NCBI GenBank assembly: GCA_950022295.1
Contig: OX465598.1
Coordinates: 181,779,501-181,843,500, forward strand
Direction: 5' to 3'
Source of the DNA: Bromus sterilis
Taxonomy: Eukaryota; Streptophyta; Magnoliopsida; Poales; Poaceae
DNA: 64,000 nt
Part shown: positions 36,291 through 47,056 of the stretch, in pieces
Position numbering within the stretch: position 1 is the first letter of the stretch
Layout of the letters: the number at the start of each line of letters is the position of its first letter
The notes under the pieces: generated by a model
Told to the model about the DNA's origin: nothing
The model's input: the letters and a program-made list of their open reading frames with translations, nothing else
The model's database searches: none
Translations under genes and position numbers: made by a program

Positions 36291-39160
36291 TTATAGTGGA
36301 TCTTATACCAGGCACAAATCCAATTTCCAGACGCCCATATAGAATGGCCCCACATGAGTTAGCTGAGCTTAAAACCCAACTGGAAGTGTTGTTGGCAAAA
36401 GGCTCCATCCGCCCTAGCTCATCGCCATGGGATTGACCCGTTCTGTTCGTAACGAAGAAAGGTGGAACAGAAAGGATGTGCCTAGACTATCGCCCGCTAA
36501 ATCTAGCGACGATAAAGAACAAGTACCCACTGCCCAGGATCAATGATCTTTATGATCAACTTGCAGGATCCTCTGTCTTCTCCAAGATGGATTTCAGATT
36601 AGGTTATCATCAAATCAAGATACGAAACAAGGACATTCCAAAGACGGCTTTTACTACTCGTTATGGTCTTTACGAGTTCACCGTCATGTCCTTCGGTCTG
36701 ACCAATGCCCCGCCACTTTTTCATGCATGATGAACTCGATCTTCATGGAGTATTTGGACAAGTTCGTCGTGGTTTACCTCGATGAAATCCTTATATACTC
36801 GAAGAACGAAGAAGAACATGCCGAGCACCTAAGGCTGGTATTGATGAAACTTAGAGAGCATCGCCTGTATGCTAAATTCTCCAAATGTGAATTTTGGCTA
36901 CCAGAAGTGACCTACTTAGGCCGCGTGATTTCTGAAAAAGATGTTGCTGTGAATCCCGAGAGAGTTCAGGCCGTCCTTGACTGGACTCCACCTAAATCGG
37001 TTAAGGAAGTTAGGAGTTTTCTTGGCTTAGCAAGCTATTGTCGCCGCTTCGTCGAGAACTTTTCTAAAGTTGCAAAGCCTCTTACTGAACTCCTCAAGAA
37101 AGATAAGAAATTACAATGGACTCCCAAGTGCGAGGAAAGCTTTCAAGAGCTAAAAAGAAGGTTGACTTCTGCACCCGAACTTGCACCTCCAGACACCAAA
37201 AGGGATTTCGAGATCTATTGTGATGCTTCACGGCAAGGGATAGGATGCATACTTATGCAAGATCGACATGTGGTAGCTTATGCTTCACGCCAGTTGCGGC
37301 CACATGAAGAGAACTATCCAACCCATGATCTTGAACTCGCTGCCGTAGTTCATGCCCTGAAGACTTGGCGACATTACCTCCTTGGTAATCGTTGTGAGAT
37401 CTATTCTGATCACCAAAGCCTCAAATACATATTTCACCCAGGCAGATCTTAATATCAGGCAAAGACGCTAGATAGAGTTGATAAATATTATGACTTAGGA
37501 ATTTATTTCACCCAGGCAAGGCCAATGTCATGGCCGATGCACTAAGTCGTAAGTCGTACTGTAACAACCTCATGTTACAGCAGTATCAACCACTTCTTCA
37601 TTTGAATTTCGAAATCTCAACCTCGAGATTGTTCCTCGTGGATCTCTTTTCAACTTGGTGGTGAAACCAACCCTTGAGGATCAAATTATAGTTCCCCAAA
37701 GGCGTGCACGAGGTGTTCGCCGGATCAAGGAGAACATTGCTAGCGGAGTTGCTAAATGTTTCTCCACAGATAGTAAAGGAACGGTATTCTTTGAAAATCG
37801 TTTGGTAGTACCTAAGAATAGGGATCTAAGGCAACTCATCCTCAAAGAATCCCATGACACATCCCTCTCGATTCATCATGGTAGCACAAAGATGTACCGA
37901 GATCTACGCCAGAAATTTTGGTGGACCAGGATGAAGAGAAACATTGCTCGATTTGTTGCTGAATGTGATGTTTGTCGTCGCATTAGGGCAGAACACCAAA
38001 GACCTGCTGGTACACTTCAACCTTTGCCTATTCCGAGTGGAAATGGGAAAAAGTCGGTATGGACTTCATCACCGGCTTTCCAAGAACCCAGAAAGGAAAC
38101 AATGCCATCTTCGTTGTCATAGATAGGCTTTTCAAAGTTTCTCACTTCCTTCCGGTTCGCGAGTCTATAACTGCTAGCCAGTTAGCGGACTTGTACGTCT
38201 CTAGGATCGTGTCCCTTCACGGTGTTCCTTTGGTGATCAATTCTGATCGTGGTAGCCTTTTCACCTCTAGATTCTGGGAAAGCTTTCAAAATGCTATGGG
38301 AACTCATCTCTCCTTTAGTACAGCTTTTCATCCTCAGTCTAGCGGTCAAGTCGAAAGGGTTAACCAAATTCTTGAAGACATGCTCAGAGCTTGTGTTATC
38401 TCATTCGGAAAGAATTGGGAGAAGTCTCTTCCATTCGCCGAATTTTCTTATAACAATAGTTTTCAGTCTAGTCTAAACATGGCTCCTTTTGAACTCCTAT
38501 TTGGACGACGATGTCGAACACCCCTAAACTGGTCAGAATTCGGTGAAAGAAAATTCTTTGGACCGGAGATGATCAAGGAAGCAGAAGAGCAAGTTCGCAT
38601 TGTTCGTGATCGATTGAAAGCCGCCCAATCTCGTCAGAAAAGCTACTATGATCGCCATCATAGGGAAGAAAGCTACAATCTGGATGAGAAGGCTTACCTT
38701 CGGGTTACTCCTCTGAAGGGAAACCAAAGATTCGGTATCAAAGGCAAGTTGGCCCCACGTTACATCGGCCCTTTCCGCATTCTTGCTAAACGTGGAGAAG
38801 TTGCCGACCAACTTGAACTACCCCGCACCTTTCCCGGGTACATGATGTATTCCATGTGCTACAACTCAGGCGTTGCTTCAAGGACCCCATCCGCGAAGTC
38901 GACCATGAAACGCTTGATCTCCAAGATGACCTTTCTTATCGAGAGTACCCTGTGCATATTCTTGATTCAGCAGAGCGTGTCACTCGTCGTCAGAAGATCA
39001 AGTTCCTCAAAGTGCAATGGTCTCATCACTCCGAGAAAGAAGCAACATGGGAAAGAGAAGACCGCCTCCGTGTCGAGTACCCCTCCTTCCTCCCGCAGAC
39101 TTCTGAATCTCGGGACGAGATTCTTTTGAGTGGGGGCGAGTTGTCACAACCCCAATTTAG
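36291..39160 (+). pseudogene. Element D pol: RT, RNase H, integrase, chromodomain-like tail; several frameshifts
   Basis: RT starts after a TAG and has another stop (TGA near 36433, in SSPWD*P). It then runs MCLDYRPLN, FSKMDFRLGYHQI and MSFGLTNAP. One base lost near 36715 shifts the frame, which resumes as MMNSIFMEYLDK (36727-37452). The catalytic box is YLDE, not YLDD. RNase H (DFEIYCDASRQGIGC) follows. One base gained near 37430 and further indels up to about 37650 break the next part. Integrase spans 37655-38122 and 38059-39129 with CDVC, MDFITGF, INSDRGS and SSGQVERVNQ, so its catalytic residues remain. The chromodomain-like end (EATWEREDRLRVEY) reads on through the polypurine tract into the 3' LTR. 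Confidence 0.88.
39128..39141 (+). other. Element D polypurine tract
   Basis: GAGTGGGGGCGAGT immediately before the 3' LTR start at 39142. It is identical to that of element B. Confidence 0.75.
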
Positions 39161-42100
39161 GAAAGTACTAGGGTTTGAGTTCCCTTTGCATCATGTGAAA
39201 AATTCAAAAAGAAAATCAAAAATGGGGAAAAGAAAAGCCCTGAGAAATTAAATCAAATGGCCAGATAAAAATCTTTTTCCAAAAATCATTTGAATATTTG
39301 GAAAATTCCTATAAATGATGGTGATCATTTTAAAAGTGGTTTGGGTTCATTCCCATGCTCATGGAATTTTCTAATTTTCAAACAATGCCTTGGAAAATTA
39401 AATAAACCCCTATTTGATTTGAAATTCAAATTATTTGAATTTCAAAAATGCCCAAAAGTTATGAGTGGCTAGCTATTTATATCCTAAGCCCACATAAAAG
39501 ATTTGGGTATTTTATAAAATGCTCTTCTATTTTTCCTAGAGCAAAACAAAAGAAAGAAAAAGAAAACAGAAAGAAAACAAAAAGAAAAGGAAAAAACGCA
39601 AAGCAGCCCACCCCCCCTAAGGCCTCGGGCCCAACTAAACCTTCCGCGGCCCAGGCCCAGCCGAGCTTGTCGTCTACCCCAAGCTACTCGGTGGTGCGCT
39701 GGGAGGGCACGGCCGACGCCGCCGTGGCCACCGAGAGCCGTCTAGGCCTTCCCTGCCTTCCTTCTCGCGCCACGCAAGCCCCCAGAGCACCCCCGTACCT
39801 TCCCTCTCTTCCACGGGTCGCCCCTGTTCTCCTACCTCGCGGATCTCACGCAAGCCCGAGCACAGCCGGAGGACGCCGGCGAGCTTCTGCGCGGACAACG
39901 ACGACGAGGCGCCGCACGTCGTCTTCTCCATCGTTTTGCGTCGTCAATTCAAGCTCAAAGGCCCCAGAGCGGATGCCAGCTCCAACTTCCTCCCGCCGGC
40001 CACCGTGGGCTTCGAGCTCAAATTTCGTCGCCGTCCAAGCTTCTCCGCCTCCCCTGACTTCTCCTTTACCCTCCCGGTGAGCTCACTGTTCGTTCCCCCC
40101 TAACCCCGGCTCCTCCCGTGCCCCCAATCGTCGTCGCCTTCTTCTAGTGGCTCCGGCCGCCGCGAAAATTGAAGCCGTCGACGCCGTGGTCCTCCCCGGC
40201 GACGATGGACTAGTCCATCGTATGTGCGAGGCCACGGGGAACCGACCGGTACCCTCTGCAAGGCCCCTGGTGGCCGGGAAGCCCACTCCGGTGCACCTCC
40301 GCCGCACGCCGTGGTCGACGCCGGCTAACCGCCGGTGGGTAGATTAGCTTAAGGCTAATCACCCCACTAACCACCCCAACAGCCACTAACAATGGGACCC
40401 ACAGCCCCCTAACCCCTCTGTTTAAATTAACTAAAACGGGGTTAACCCCTAAGCCACTGACAAGGCTGGCCCACTGGTCAGAGCCCCCCCCCCACGTCAG
40501 CACGACCTCATGCTGACGCAATAAAAAAAAGGATTTAAAAAGAATTAAAATAAATCAGAATAATCCAGAAAATGCAGAAAATTAGCTAAACTTTGAAAAA
40601 TCATAGAAAATTCATATTAACTCCAAATTGGGCAAATAATATATGAAAAATGATCAGCTTAAAATTCTCTATCCAAATATGCAACTTTCAACCATGTTTG
40701 AGTTGAATTTAAAATGGGACCAGTAGCTTTTGCTATTTGGCTTAATTGGAATTAATTCAAATTTAATTCCAATGCAATTCAAATTTTAACCATTACAATG
40801 CAAACATGATCACCTTAACTTCAGAAGCATATCACACACATGATCACATGGTTTCAAATGATCAAACTTTTACAAATGCATTTTGGTTAAATTGAAATTC
40901 ATATGTGGAGTTTGAATTTGCATTTCAAATGCAATACACTTCATTTAAATCAAATGTACCACAAATCAGTAGCATTCACATCAGTGACAACATAAACATG
41001 TGCTTGTGCATTCTATTACAATGTTGCCTCCCCCCTCTTGTTGATGATTGTGCCGATAACAGTGCCTCCGAGACGGTGATCACCCCCGACGAAGAAGAAG
41101 TTCGGTAAACCCCGTGTATCGTCAGCAAGGCAAGCAAACCCCATTGATCATGTCTATAAAATCCTATTTCCCTCTCAGTATCGCTTATGCATGTTTAGGA
41201 GATCACCGAGACACGTTCTTTCGCATAGTTGAACCCATTCCGATGCATGACCTATCATTTTGTCACCGTATTAAGCAAACCACAATCCTAGCAGATTTAG
41301 GAGTTGAATGATGAGCATGTGGCCCCTGCAACTGTTACTGCTTTTGCTGCTTAGTGATACAATGAGGATGTTATGATTGTGAGTCGGGATGGAATGAACA
41401 CAGTGGTACCTATGATAAACGTGTTGGGGAATCCACCCTAAACAAAGGCGAACGATGAGAGGCTGTGTAGGAGTACACAGTGGGTTGTCTCGTTGAACAC
41501 TGCCATAGGCCCCGAGTTCCTGTTTTGTGATCCAAGACAAAGAGTATGACCACATGTAGGGTTTTATGGGAACCCCGTTAGGCCTCTTTACGTACCCGAT
41601 CCGGTCCAGGAGTCACAATAGATTCGGGCTTTCCATTTGGCATGTGCATAGAAAAAGAATGAAGAAAAGGTTGCATCATATAGATATGTGGGTGGACTTG
41701 TGAGGCAGTGAAACCATCTGGCAGAGGTGGCGTCTCGGTCCCTTACATTATCTGAGTCCGTTTCGTGGAACCGGCCGGACACTCGAGCGGTGCCAAACTC
41801 AGGTAGTCGACTCCTGGATTAGAGAAGGTGATGTGAGGTTAGTGCCTTGGTTTCATCCACGTCCGACACCCTCTTGAAGGGTGACGAGAACGAGGCGATA
41901 AGTGATGACACGCGTGTGAAGATGTACACCCCTGCAGGGTTAGTGAACTATTCGAATAGCCGTGTCCACGGTTATGGACTACTTGGAGACCTCTACTTGA
42001 TCAATAGATAACTTGAATGGATACTTATAAAATCCGCAAGATAAGTGTGAGTGCTATGGTGGGCTTCCTCGTGGGGAAGTCGTGGAAGTAACCATAGTGG

Positions 42101-43041
42101 TGTATTGTTTGGAGACATGTAGTGGACTCGTGTACGCTTCTTACCTCAAGTCTGGTACTCGTAGTTCAGGACTAGCCAAGTCAAAGCTGGCACTTCTGCA
42201 TGATGAACCCCACCTCCTTTACCTTGAAACTTGAGCATGAGTAGTGTAGTTCTGATGTAAGTCTTGCTGAGTACGACTTTGTACTCACGTTTGCTTATTC
42301 TATGTTTTAGATGAGAACTCGGACCCCGATGGAGTCACCTTCGTGAAGCTTGACGTTGACCTTGGTAGTATAGTTCCAGACAGCAGTCTGGTCCCTCGTG
42401 GATGGGCATGTATGTTTACAAGGCTTCTCTAAGCCATTTGTTAAACTTGTCTGTACTCAGACCTAATTTGCTTCCGTTGTATGATGTAATGTTGATCACA
42501 GACATGTGATCTTTGTATGCTCTATGTGTATATCAATAAAGAGTACTTGTAGAGTTATGTGATGATACCTGTTGTTCATACTAGACATGTGTGATGCGTG
42601 TATGATTATAACATGCATGTCTTAGTATGGGTTTTCGAGACCTTAGTTGTGATCTGGCTGGCGGTCTTTTATACACAAAGTGGCCCTTAGATGTGCGCAG
42701 CTTGGGGCATCGCGATGCGATTGCTCGTGGCTCTGCCACGTGCACACTTTGTTGTATGATCGAGCCCGCCCTAGACCCCGACTAAGTGATCGGGCTGGAG
42801 TTTTTATATGTAAGGGTTATGATTCAATCGATAACATGGTTGAGGCGACTTGTCTATGAGTATGGGATGAGGACCCATCTCAGTTGATCATCCGGCCTGG
42901 ATGGGATGCCCCTCACGTTCGATGCTTTCCGAGAGTGTTCTGTGCTTGGCCTTGTCTGCTTAGACAAGTGGGTACGGCTCTTGGATCTCCATGTGATTGC
43001 ATCGTGACTAGAATTACATACGCATATTCCGGGTCCCGACA
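39142..43041 (+). repeat. Element D 3' LTR (3900 bp)
   Basis: Collinear with 31637-35600, with the deletion near 42868 (GGGATGAGGACC where the 5' LTR has about 40 more bases). Ends GGGTCCCGACA at 43041, then ACGCC. Confidence 0.93.
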
Positions 43042-44127
43042 ACGCCGCTGAAGGTGTTGCTCGGATTCCAGGGGAACAGGAGATGCCTGCGCCCCCAGGC
43101 GATGAGCGGGTATGCTTTCAGAGCTTCTTTCTACGTGGCTTTCCTCTCCCAGTGCATCATTTCGTTCATGGGCTGCTATTTGCATACCAGCTGCAGCTGC
43201 ACGATCTTGCCCCCAATGGGGTTCTTCACATAGTTTGTTTCATCACACTATGTGAATGTTTTCTGGGGGTTTATTCCCATTTGTGGCTTTGGATGCGTGT
43301 CTTTAGCGTGAAGAGGACATGTTCGGAGTATGTTGTTGGTGGTGTCGCCATTTCCATCAAGGAAAAGCATGCGTACATTGATATGAAGAAGTTGGATTCT
43401 GTCCACACGTGGCGGAACAGCTGGATTTATCTGAATGACCACACTGTTGCTGGACAACAGTATGGTTTCGCGCCGTTTAATTTGTTCGCCTGGGTGGCGA
43501 AGCGATCATCTTGGGGGCATATCTTGTCTCCCGCTGAGTTAGAGGTAGTGGAGCCCATGGTGCAGGCCGTCGTGGATCTGAAGGGGAAGATTTCTGGTGG
43601 CCAAATCATTGATGTCTTCATAAAGAGACGCATTCAACCGCTCCAGTATCGAGTGCGTCCCATGTGGCAGTATTCTGGACTCAAGGACCCGACGAGGTGT
43701 TCTCTTGAAGATGTTTCAAGCCGCGAACTCTTGTTTTGGATTCAGCAGATCACCAAGTGCACGAGTACTGGGCTTGTGAGCTCCGTGGTTCCTTATGTTG
43801 TCGACGTGTCGTTTCCTGAGGTACTTTATCTTCATCTTGTGTATGTGAGTCGTCTAATTTTCTTTTTGCTGATCTTTCTTTTTATTGTAGGGCGATGTTC
43901 CTATTCTTAATAACCCACCACAACCTGAGGGTGTTGACATGCATGGGGGATCCTGAGGATGTGGCGGTTGTCACTTCACCTCTGGAAGGGGATGGTGCTG
44001 GTCAGGCTTCGGGTGTTGATGCTGTTGTGCAGCCTCCTCTTGTCGATGACGATGATTAGGTTTCGTTGAACGTGCGGTACAAGCTCTCTCGTTCTTCGAC
44101 TACTGTTAGTCTGTCATCTACTAGGGG
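43042..44127 (+). pseudogene. Tat-type transposon ORF (PF04195-like domain), middle part with an intron
   Basis: In frame with the 31457 piece. It encodes FLRGFPLPVHHFVHGLLFAY, then LQLHDLAPNGVLHIVCFITL and CECFLGVYSHLWLW, the pattern of Pfam PF04195 (putative gypsy-type transposon, Transposase_28), known from ORFs in grass Ty3/gypsy elements. Further on come VVGGVAISIKEKH and FAPFNLFAWVAKRSSWGH. A GT-AG intron is likely at 43821-43890: donor GAG|GTACTT, T-rich tract, acceptor TTGTAG. After it FPE joins GDVPILNNPPQPEG. A frameshift in a G-run near 43950 breaks the frame, and the tail ends in an acidic DDDD before TAG. The foldback element is inserted shortly after, at 44128. The molecular role of this protein is not known. 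Confidence 0.7.
43821..43890 (+). other. Probable intron in the Tat-type ORF
   Basis: 70 bp, GTACTT at the 5' end, pyrimidine-rich 3' end TTTTTATTGTAG. Removing it keeps the frame (FPE|GDV). Reading through it also stays open for about 20 codons and then stops. Confidence 0.55.
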
Positions 44128-44460
44128 GAGTAAATTGCATAAAACTACCACATTTGGGGCACTGATTGCGAATTGGTACCACTTTACAGAAAAGTTTCAA
44201 ATAAGTACCACTATACAGGTAGTTTGTTACAATACATCACCAAAAGGACTAATCAATGTATTTTATATGTATTGATGTTGTATCTGACAGATGGGACCCG
44301 CATGTAAGGTGCCACGTGGATTGGCTTTTTGTAGAAAATGCCCCTGCCTTATATTTAATAACAGACATGCCCTAACGCACAGTCAAAAATTAACAGCTCC
44401 AGGGGTTCGAACCGGCCACCTCTCGTGCCGCGCGAAGTAAACGAACCGCTGCGCTATACA
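44128..44460 (+). repeat. Left terminal inverted repeat of the foldback element
   Basis: Matches the reverse complement of 45420-45757 with scattered differences and indels. Shared stretches include GCACTGATTGCG, GGTACCACTTTACAG, GTATCTGACAGATGGGAC and GCTTTTTGTAGAAAA. Confidence 0.8.
44400..44460 (-). other. tRNA-like segment, left arm
   Basis: On the minus strand: A-box TAGCGCAGCGG at 44446-44456 and B-box-like GGTTCGAACCC at 44403-44413. I cannot fold a full cloverleaf with acceptor and anticodon arms, so this is a relic or a pol III-promoter-like block, not a tRNA gene. Confidence 0.55.
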
Positions 44461-44817
44461 ACGGATGTTGTCCAGAATGGATCACAGGGGCTTATATACA
44501 CTGATTAATCACGGGCCGGCCCATTCCTAGTCAATTCCTTAAAGTGTACAAATATATAAACCAAATTAATATAAATTAATTTATAAATTAATTATATATT
44601 ACTATAATGTACATATATAATTGAATTTGTATAATATAAATAATTTTCTTTTGTAAGAAAATATTCATGTACTTACAAATTAATTTTTTATACTTGTGCG
44701 AAATTATGCTTCTTATAATATTCATATAATTTCATGCATATGATATAATTACATATAAAATAATACTTTTAATATAATTAAATAAGAACAATTTATTTTG
44801 CTTATAAAAATACTAAA

Positions 44818-45200
44818 TTGTGCATATTTAATTATATCATAAACATTAAATTATATGAATATTTCAAAAAACATAATTTTTTATAAGCGTAAGTATATTT
44901 ATTTATAAAAATATTTACTTGTGCATATTTATTTATATCATACACATCAAATTATATGAATATTTCAAAAAGCATAATATTTTATAAGCGTAAATATATT
45001 GATTGATAAAAATATTTAATTGTGCATATTTATTTATATCATAAACATTAAATTATATGAATAATACCAAAATAATAATTTTTCATGAGCGTAAATATAT
45101 TAAGTTGTGCATATTTATTTATATATTATACATTGAATTATATGAATATTTAAAAAATCATAATTTTTCATAAGCCTAAATAATTAATTTTTAAGTAAAT
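44818..45200. repeat. AT-rich tandem repeat, unit about 100 bp, four copies
   Basis: Units start TTGTGCATATTTA at about 44818, 44919, 45019 and 45105. Each continues to ATTAAATTATATGAATA and ATAAGCGTAA with variation. It lies in the centre of the foldback element. Confidence 0.75.
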
Positions 45201-45417
45201 GAATATTTTCTTAGAAAAGAACATTCTTTATGTCATGCAAATTTAATTATATGAGTACGTTATTGTAATATATATTTTTTGTATGAATACATTTATATTA
45301 ATATGTTTTATAAATTTTTCATTTATATATTTATACGCTTTAAAGAATTGAGTAGAAATGGGCCGGCCCGTTATGAAACACTGTATATATAAACGTGTGA
45401 TCCGTATTGTACACAAG

Positions 45418-45490
45418 TCTCGATATAGCGCAGCGGTCCGGTTTCTTCGCTCGCCGTGGGAGATCGCTGGTTCGAATCCATCCGGCCCTG
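45418..45490 (+). other. tRNA-like segment, right arm
   Basis: A-box TAGCGCAGCGG at 45426-45436 and B-box GGTTCGAATCC at 45469-45479. Both match the pol III consensus, and the 43-base spacing is normal for tRNA genes. Acceptor ends do not pair well, so a functional tRNA is unlikely. Confidence 0.6.
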
Positions 45491-45757
45491 TTTATTTTTG
45501 GACTACGCGTAAGAGTATGACCTTTATTAAATGTAAAGCAGCGGTCTTTTCTACAAAAAGCCATGCAACGTGGCATTTTACATGCGAGTCCCATCTGTCA
45601 GATACAACATCAACACATACAAAATACAGTGATTAGTCCTTTTGGTACTGTATTGTAACAAGCTACCTGTATAATGGTATCTATTTGAAATTATTCTGTA
45701 AAGTGGTACCAATCCGCAATCAGTGCCTCTAATGTGGTAGTTATATGCAATTTACTC
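45420..45757 (-). repeat. Right terminal inverted repeat of the foldback element
   Basis: Inverted partner of 44128-44460. Ends GCAATTTACTC at 45757, then the target duplication. Confidence 0.8.
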
Positions 45758-45766
45758 ACTAGGGGG

Positions 45767-46737
45767 TGGTAGAGTCCTCGATGCTTTAGATGTCGCGGCT
45801 CGTCCTCATCTAGGTGGCCATAAGAAGCCAAGGTTTGATGTTCTTCTTCGTCCAGGGGCTGCGCCTGCTTGGTTGGGGTTTAGATCTCACTTGATTTTGT
45901 ACTTGTCTTGTTTTTATCTGTCTTCTGACATCGATATTTTTGTAGGACTCGACCTGCTTCGACTGCCTCCACCGTGAGTGCTTCTGCTCCAAGTCCTCCT
46001 ATGGCTGATGTTGGTGGCATTCCTGAGCATTCGGGTCCAGTGCCCACTCCTACGACCTCGGGCACGGGTGCCACTCTTGCAGCTGCCCTTCCGGTGGTCT
46101 GGAGCAGCCATGGAGAGTACATCTTATCCAACTGCCAAACCTTTCGTCGATGCAAGGTACATCTTGGAAAAAGCAGGATGTCACCATTGAGGACAAGGTG
46201 GCCTTTTTTATGAGATGGCTATCCATGTAACTACTGGTACTTTTCTTCTTGAACTTTTCTCTAAGTTTCATCAGGTGTACACCAACGCTCCCGATGGGAG
46301 TAGCCCCCGAGGCTGTGGGCAACCATTCGTTGTTGGTCACAGTCTTTGTGGGATTTTTCTTCTCGTTCTTGACTCCATTGTTGTTGTAGCCTCTTTTAAA
46401 ATGTGTGAACGAGTGCTTACTGACGTTGATCGGTACAAAGCTTCTCACGATGTTGTCTGGGACAAGCTCACCAACATGGCCAGTGAGTCATTTTTTTATT
46501 CTTTAAATGTTGGTCGTCCGGTTCTGGCGGGTGCATAGGTGATATATCTTTGTTGCAGGCCGAAAGAAGAAGGTCGTGAAGCAGTTTAATGAGGTGGAGG
46601 GGGAGCTCGTTTTGCTTTGGAGTAGTTTGGATTCAAGGGAGAAAGATCTGCAGGTATGTCGGCATGAAGTTGAGAGTCTTCAGCAGGCGGGGGATCAGCT
46701 ATGCCGTTTGGAGCAGGCCGAGGCGTCCGAGGCTGAT
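45767..46737 (+). pseudogene. Tat-type transposon ORF, 3' part with introns and coiled-coil-like end
   Basis: Continues the interrupted ORF as short exons. A likely intron at 45878-45945 (GTTTAG...TTTTTGTAG) joins PAWLG to TRPASTAST. A Ser/Pro/Ala-rich stretch follows, then ILEKAGCHH with an in-frame stop and frameshifts. Another likely intron at 46483-46558 (GTGAGT...TTGTTGCAG) leads to KKVVKQFNEVEGELVLLW and REKDLQVCRHEVESLQQ, a charged, probably coiled-coil segment. Frameshifts near 46190-46210 show decay. The final codons run into the TGA that opens the LTR at 46738. Confidence 0.55.
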
Positions 46738-47056
46738 TGATGAAGGGATGTCCCCACGACTCCTATGGATGACGGTACCTAGTACATTTTAAGACAGGAG
46801 GCCCGCCAGAGACTTCGACTGTCCCACGACTGGCCCACTTAGGGTACCAACGGCTGCACCGACATAGGAGTCCCCAGCGTTATGGAATCCAAGACTTGGC
46901 ATCCAAGACTAAAGCTAGATTAGGCAACTGTCTCTGTAAACCTAGATGGACTCCTTGCGACCCAGCCTAGTATATAAAGGCTGGGAGATGGGACGTCTAG
47001 GGCATCCAATCTCGTAGGAATACCTCTGGTCTCAAGCGATCTCGCCTTGACCTCCA
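46738..47056 (+). repeat. T3: Tat-like LTR, 5' two-thirds, truncated
   Basis: Starts TGATGAAGGGATG, then CCCCACGACTCCTATGGATG, and matches the T1 LTR read on the minus strand. The TATA-like TATATAAA is at 46971-46978. It is cut at 47056 by the next LTR. No polypurine tract is obvious just before it, so it may be a 3' LTR of the interrupted element or a separate insertion that truncated the ORF. Confidence 0.65.
46971..46978 (+). promoter_or_regulatory. TATA-like box in T3 LTR
   Basis: TATATAAA in CCTAGTATATAAAGGCTGGG, same place as in the T1 and T2 LTRs. Confidence 0.5.

Larger units (their letters stand above)
31637..43041 (+). mobile_element. Element D: complete long-LTR gypsy element lacking gag and protease
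   Basis: A full insertion with 5 bp target duplication ACGCC at 31632-31636 and 43042-43046. LTRs are 3964 and 3900 bp. The internal region is 3541 bp, almost the same as in B (3551). It contains only a leader and RT-RNase H-integrase-chromodomain sequence. LTR ends (TGTCACAACCCC...GGGTCCCGACA), primer site and tract match A and B. The LTRs are close, apart from scattered changes, an insertion near 32410 in the 5' copy, and a deletion of about 40 bp near 42868 in the 3' copy. Confidence 0.93.
44128..45757. mobile_element. Mutator-like foldback element, non-autonomous
   Basis: Long terminal inverted repeats begin GAGTAAATTGCAT on each side and are flanked by ACTAGGGG(G) at 44120-44128 and 45758-45766. 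The duplication is 9 bp if the last G is counted and 8 bp otherwise. TIR sequence and a 9 bp duplication fit the Mutator (MULE) superfamily; an 8 bp duplication would fit hAT less well on TIR grounds. Arms are about 330 bp, and each has a tRNA-like segment at its inner end. The centre (about 44540-45350) is very AT-rich with tandem repeats. There is no transposase. It is inserted in the Tat-type ORF. Confidence 0.8.

Noticed and set aside
44818..45200. CRISPR-like array
   Set aside because: The repeats are contiguous, AT-rich and diverged, with no constant spacers, inside a plant transposon.
45418..45490. A functional tRNA gene
   Set aside because: A- and B-boxes are good, but the acceptor and anticodon arms do not form, and an inverted relative lies in the other arm of the same transposon.
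44120..45766. hAT element instead of a Mutator-like element
   Set aside because: The target duplication can be read as 8 bp, but the long arms and the GAGTAAATTGC ends fit Mutator-like elements better; a ninth matching base is also present.
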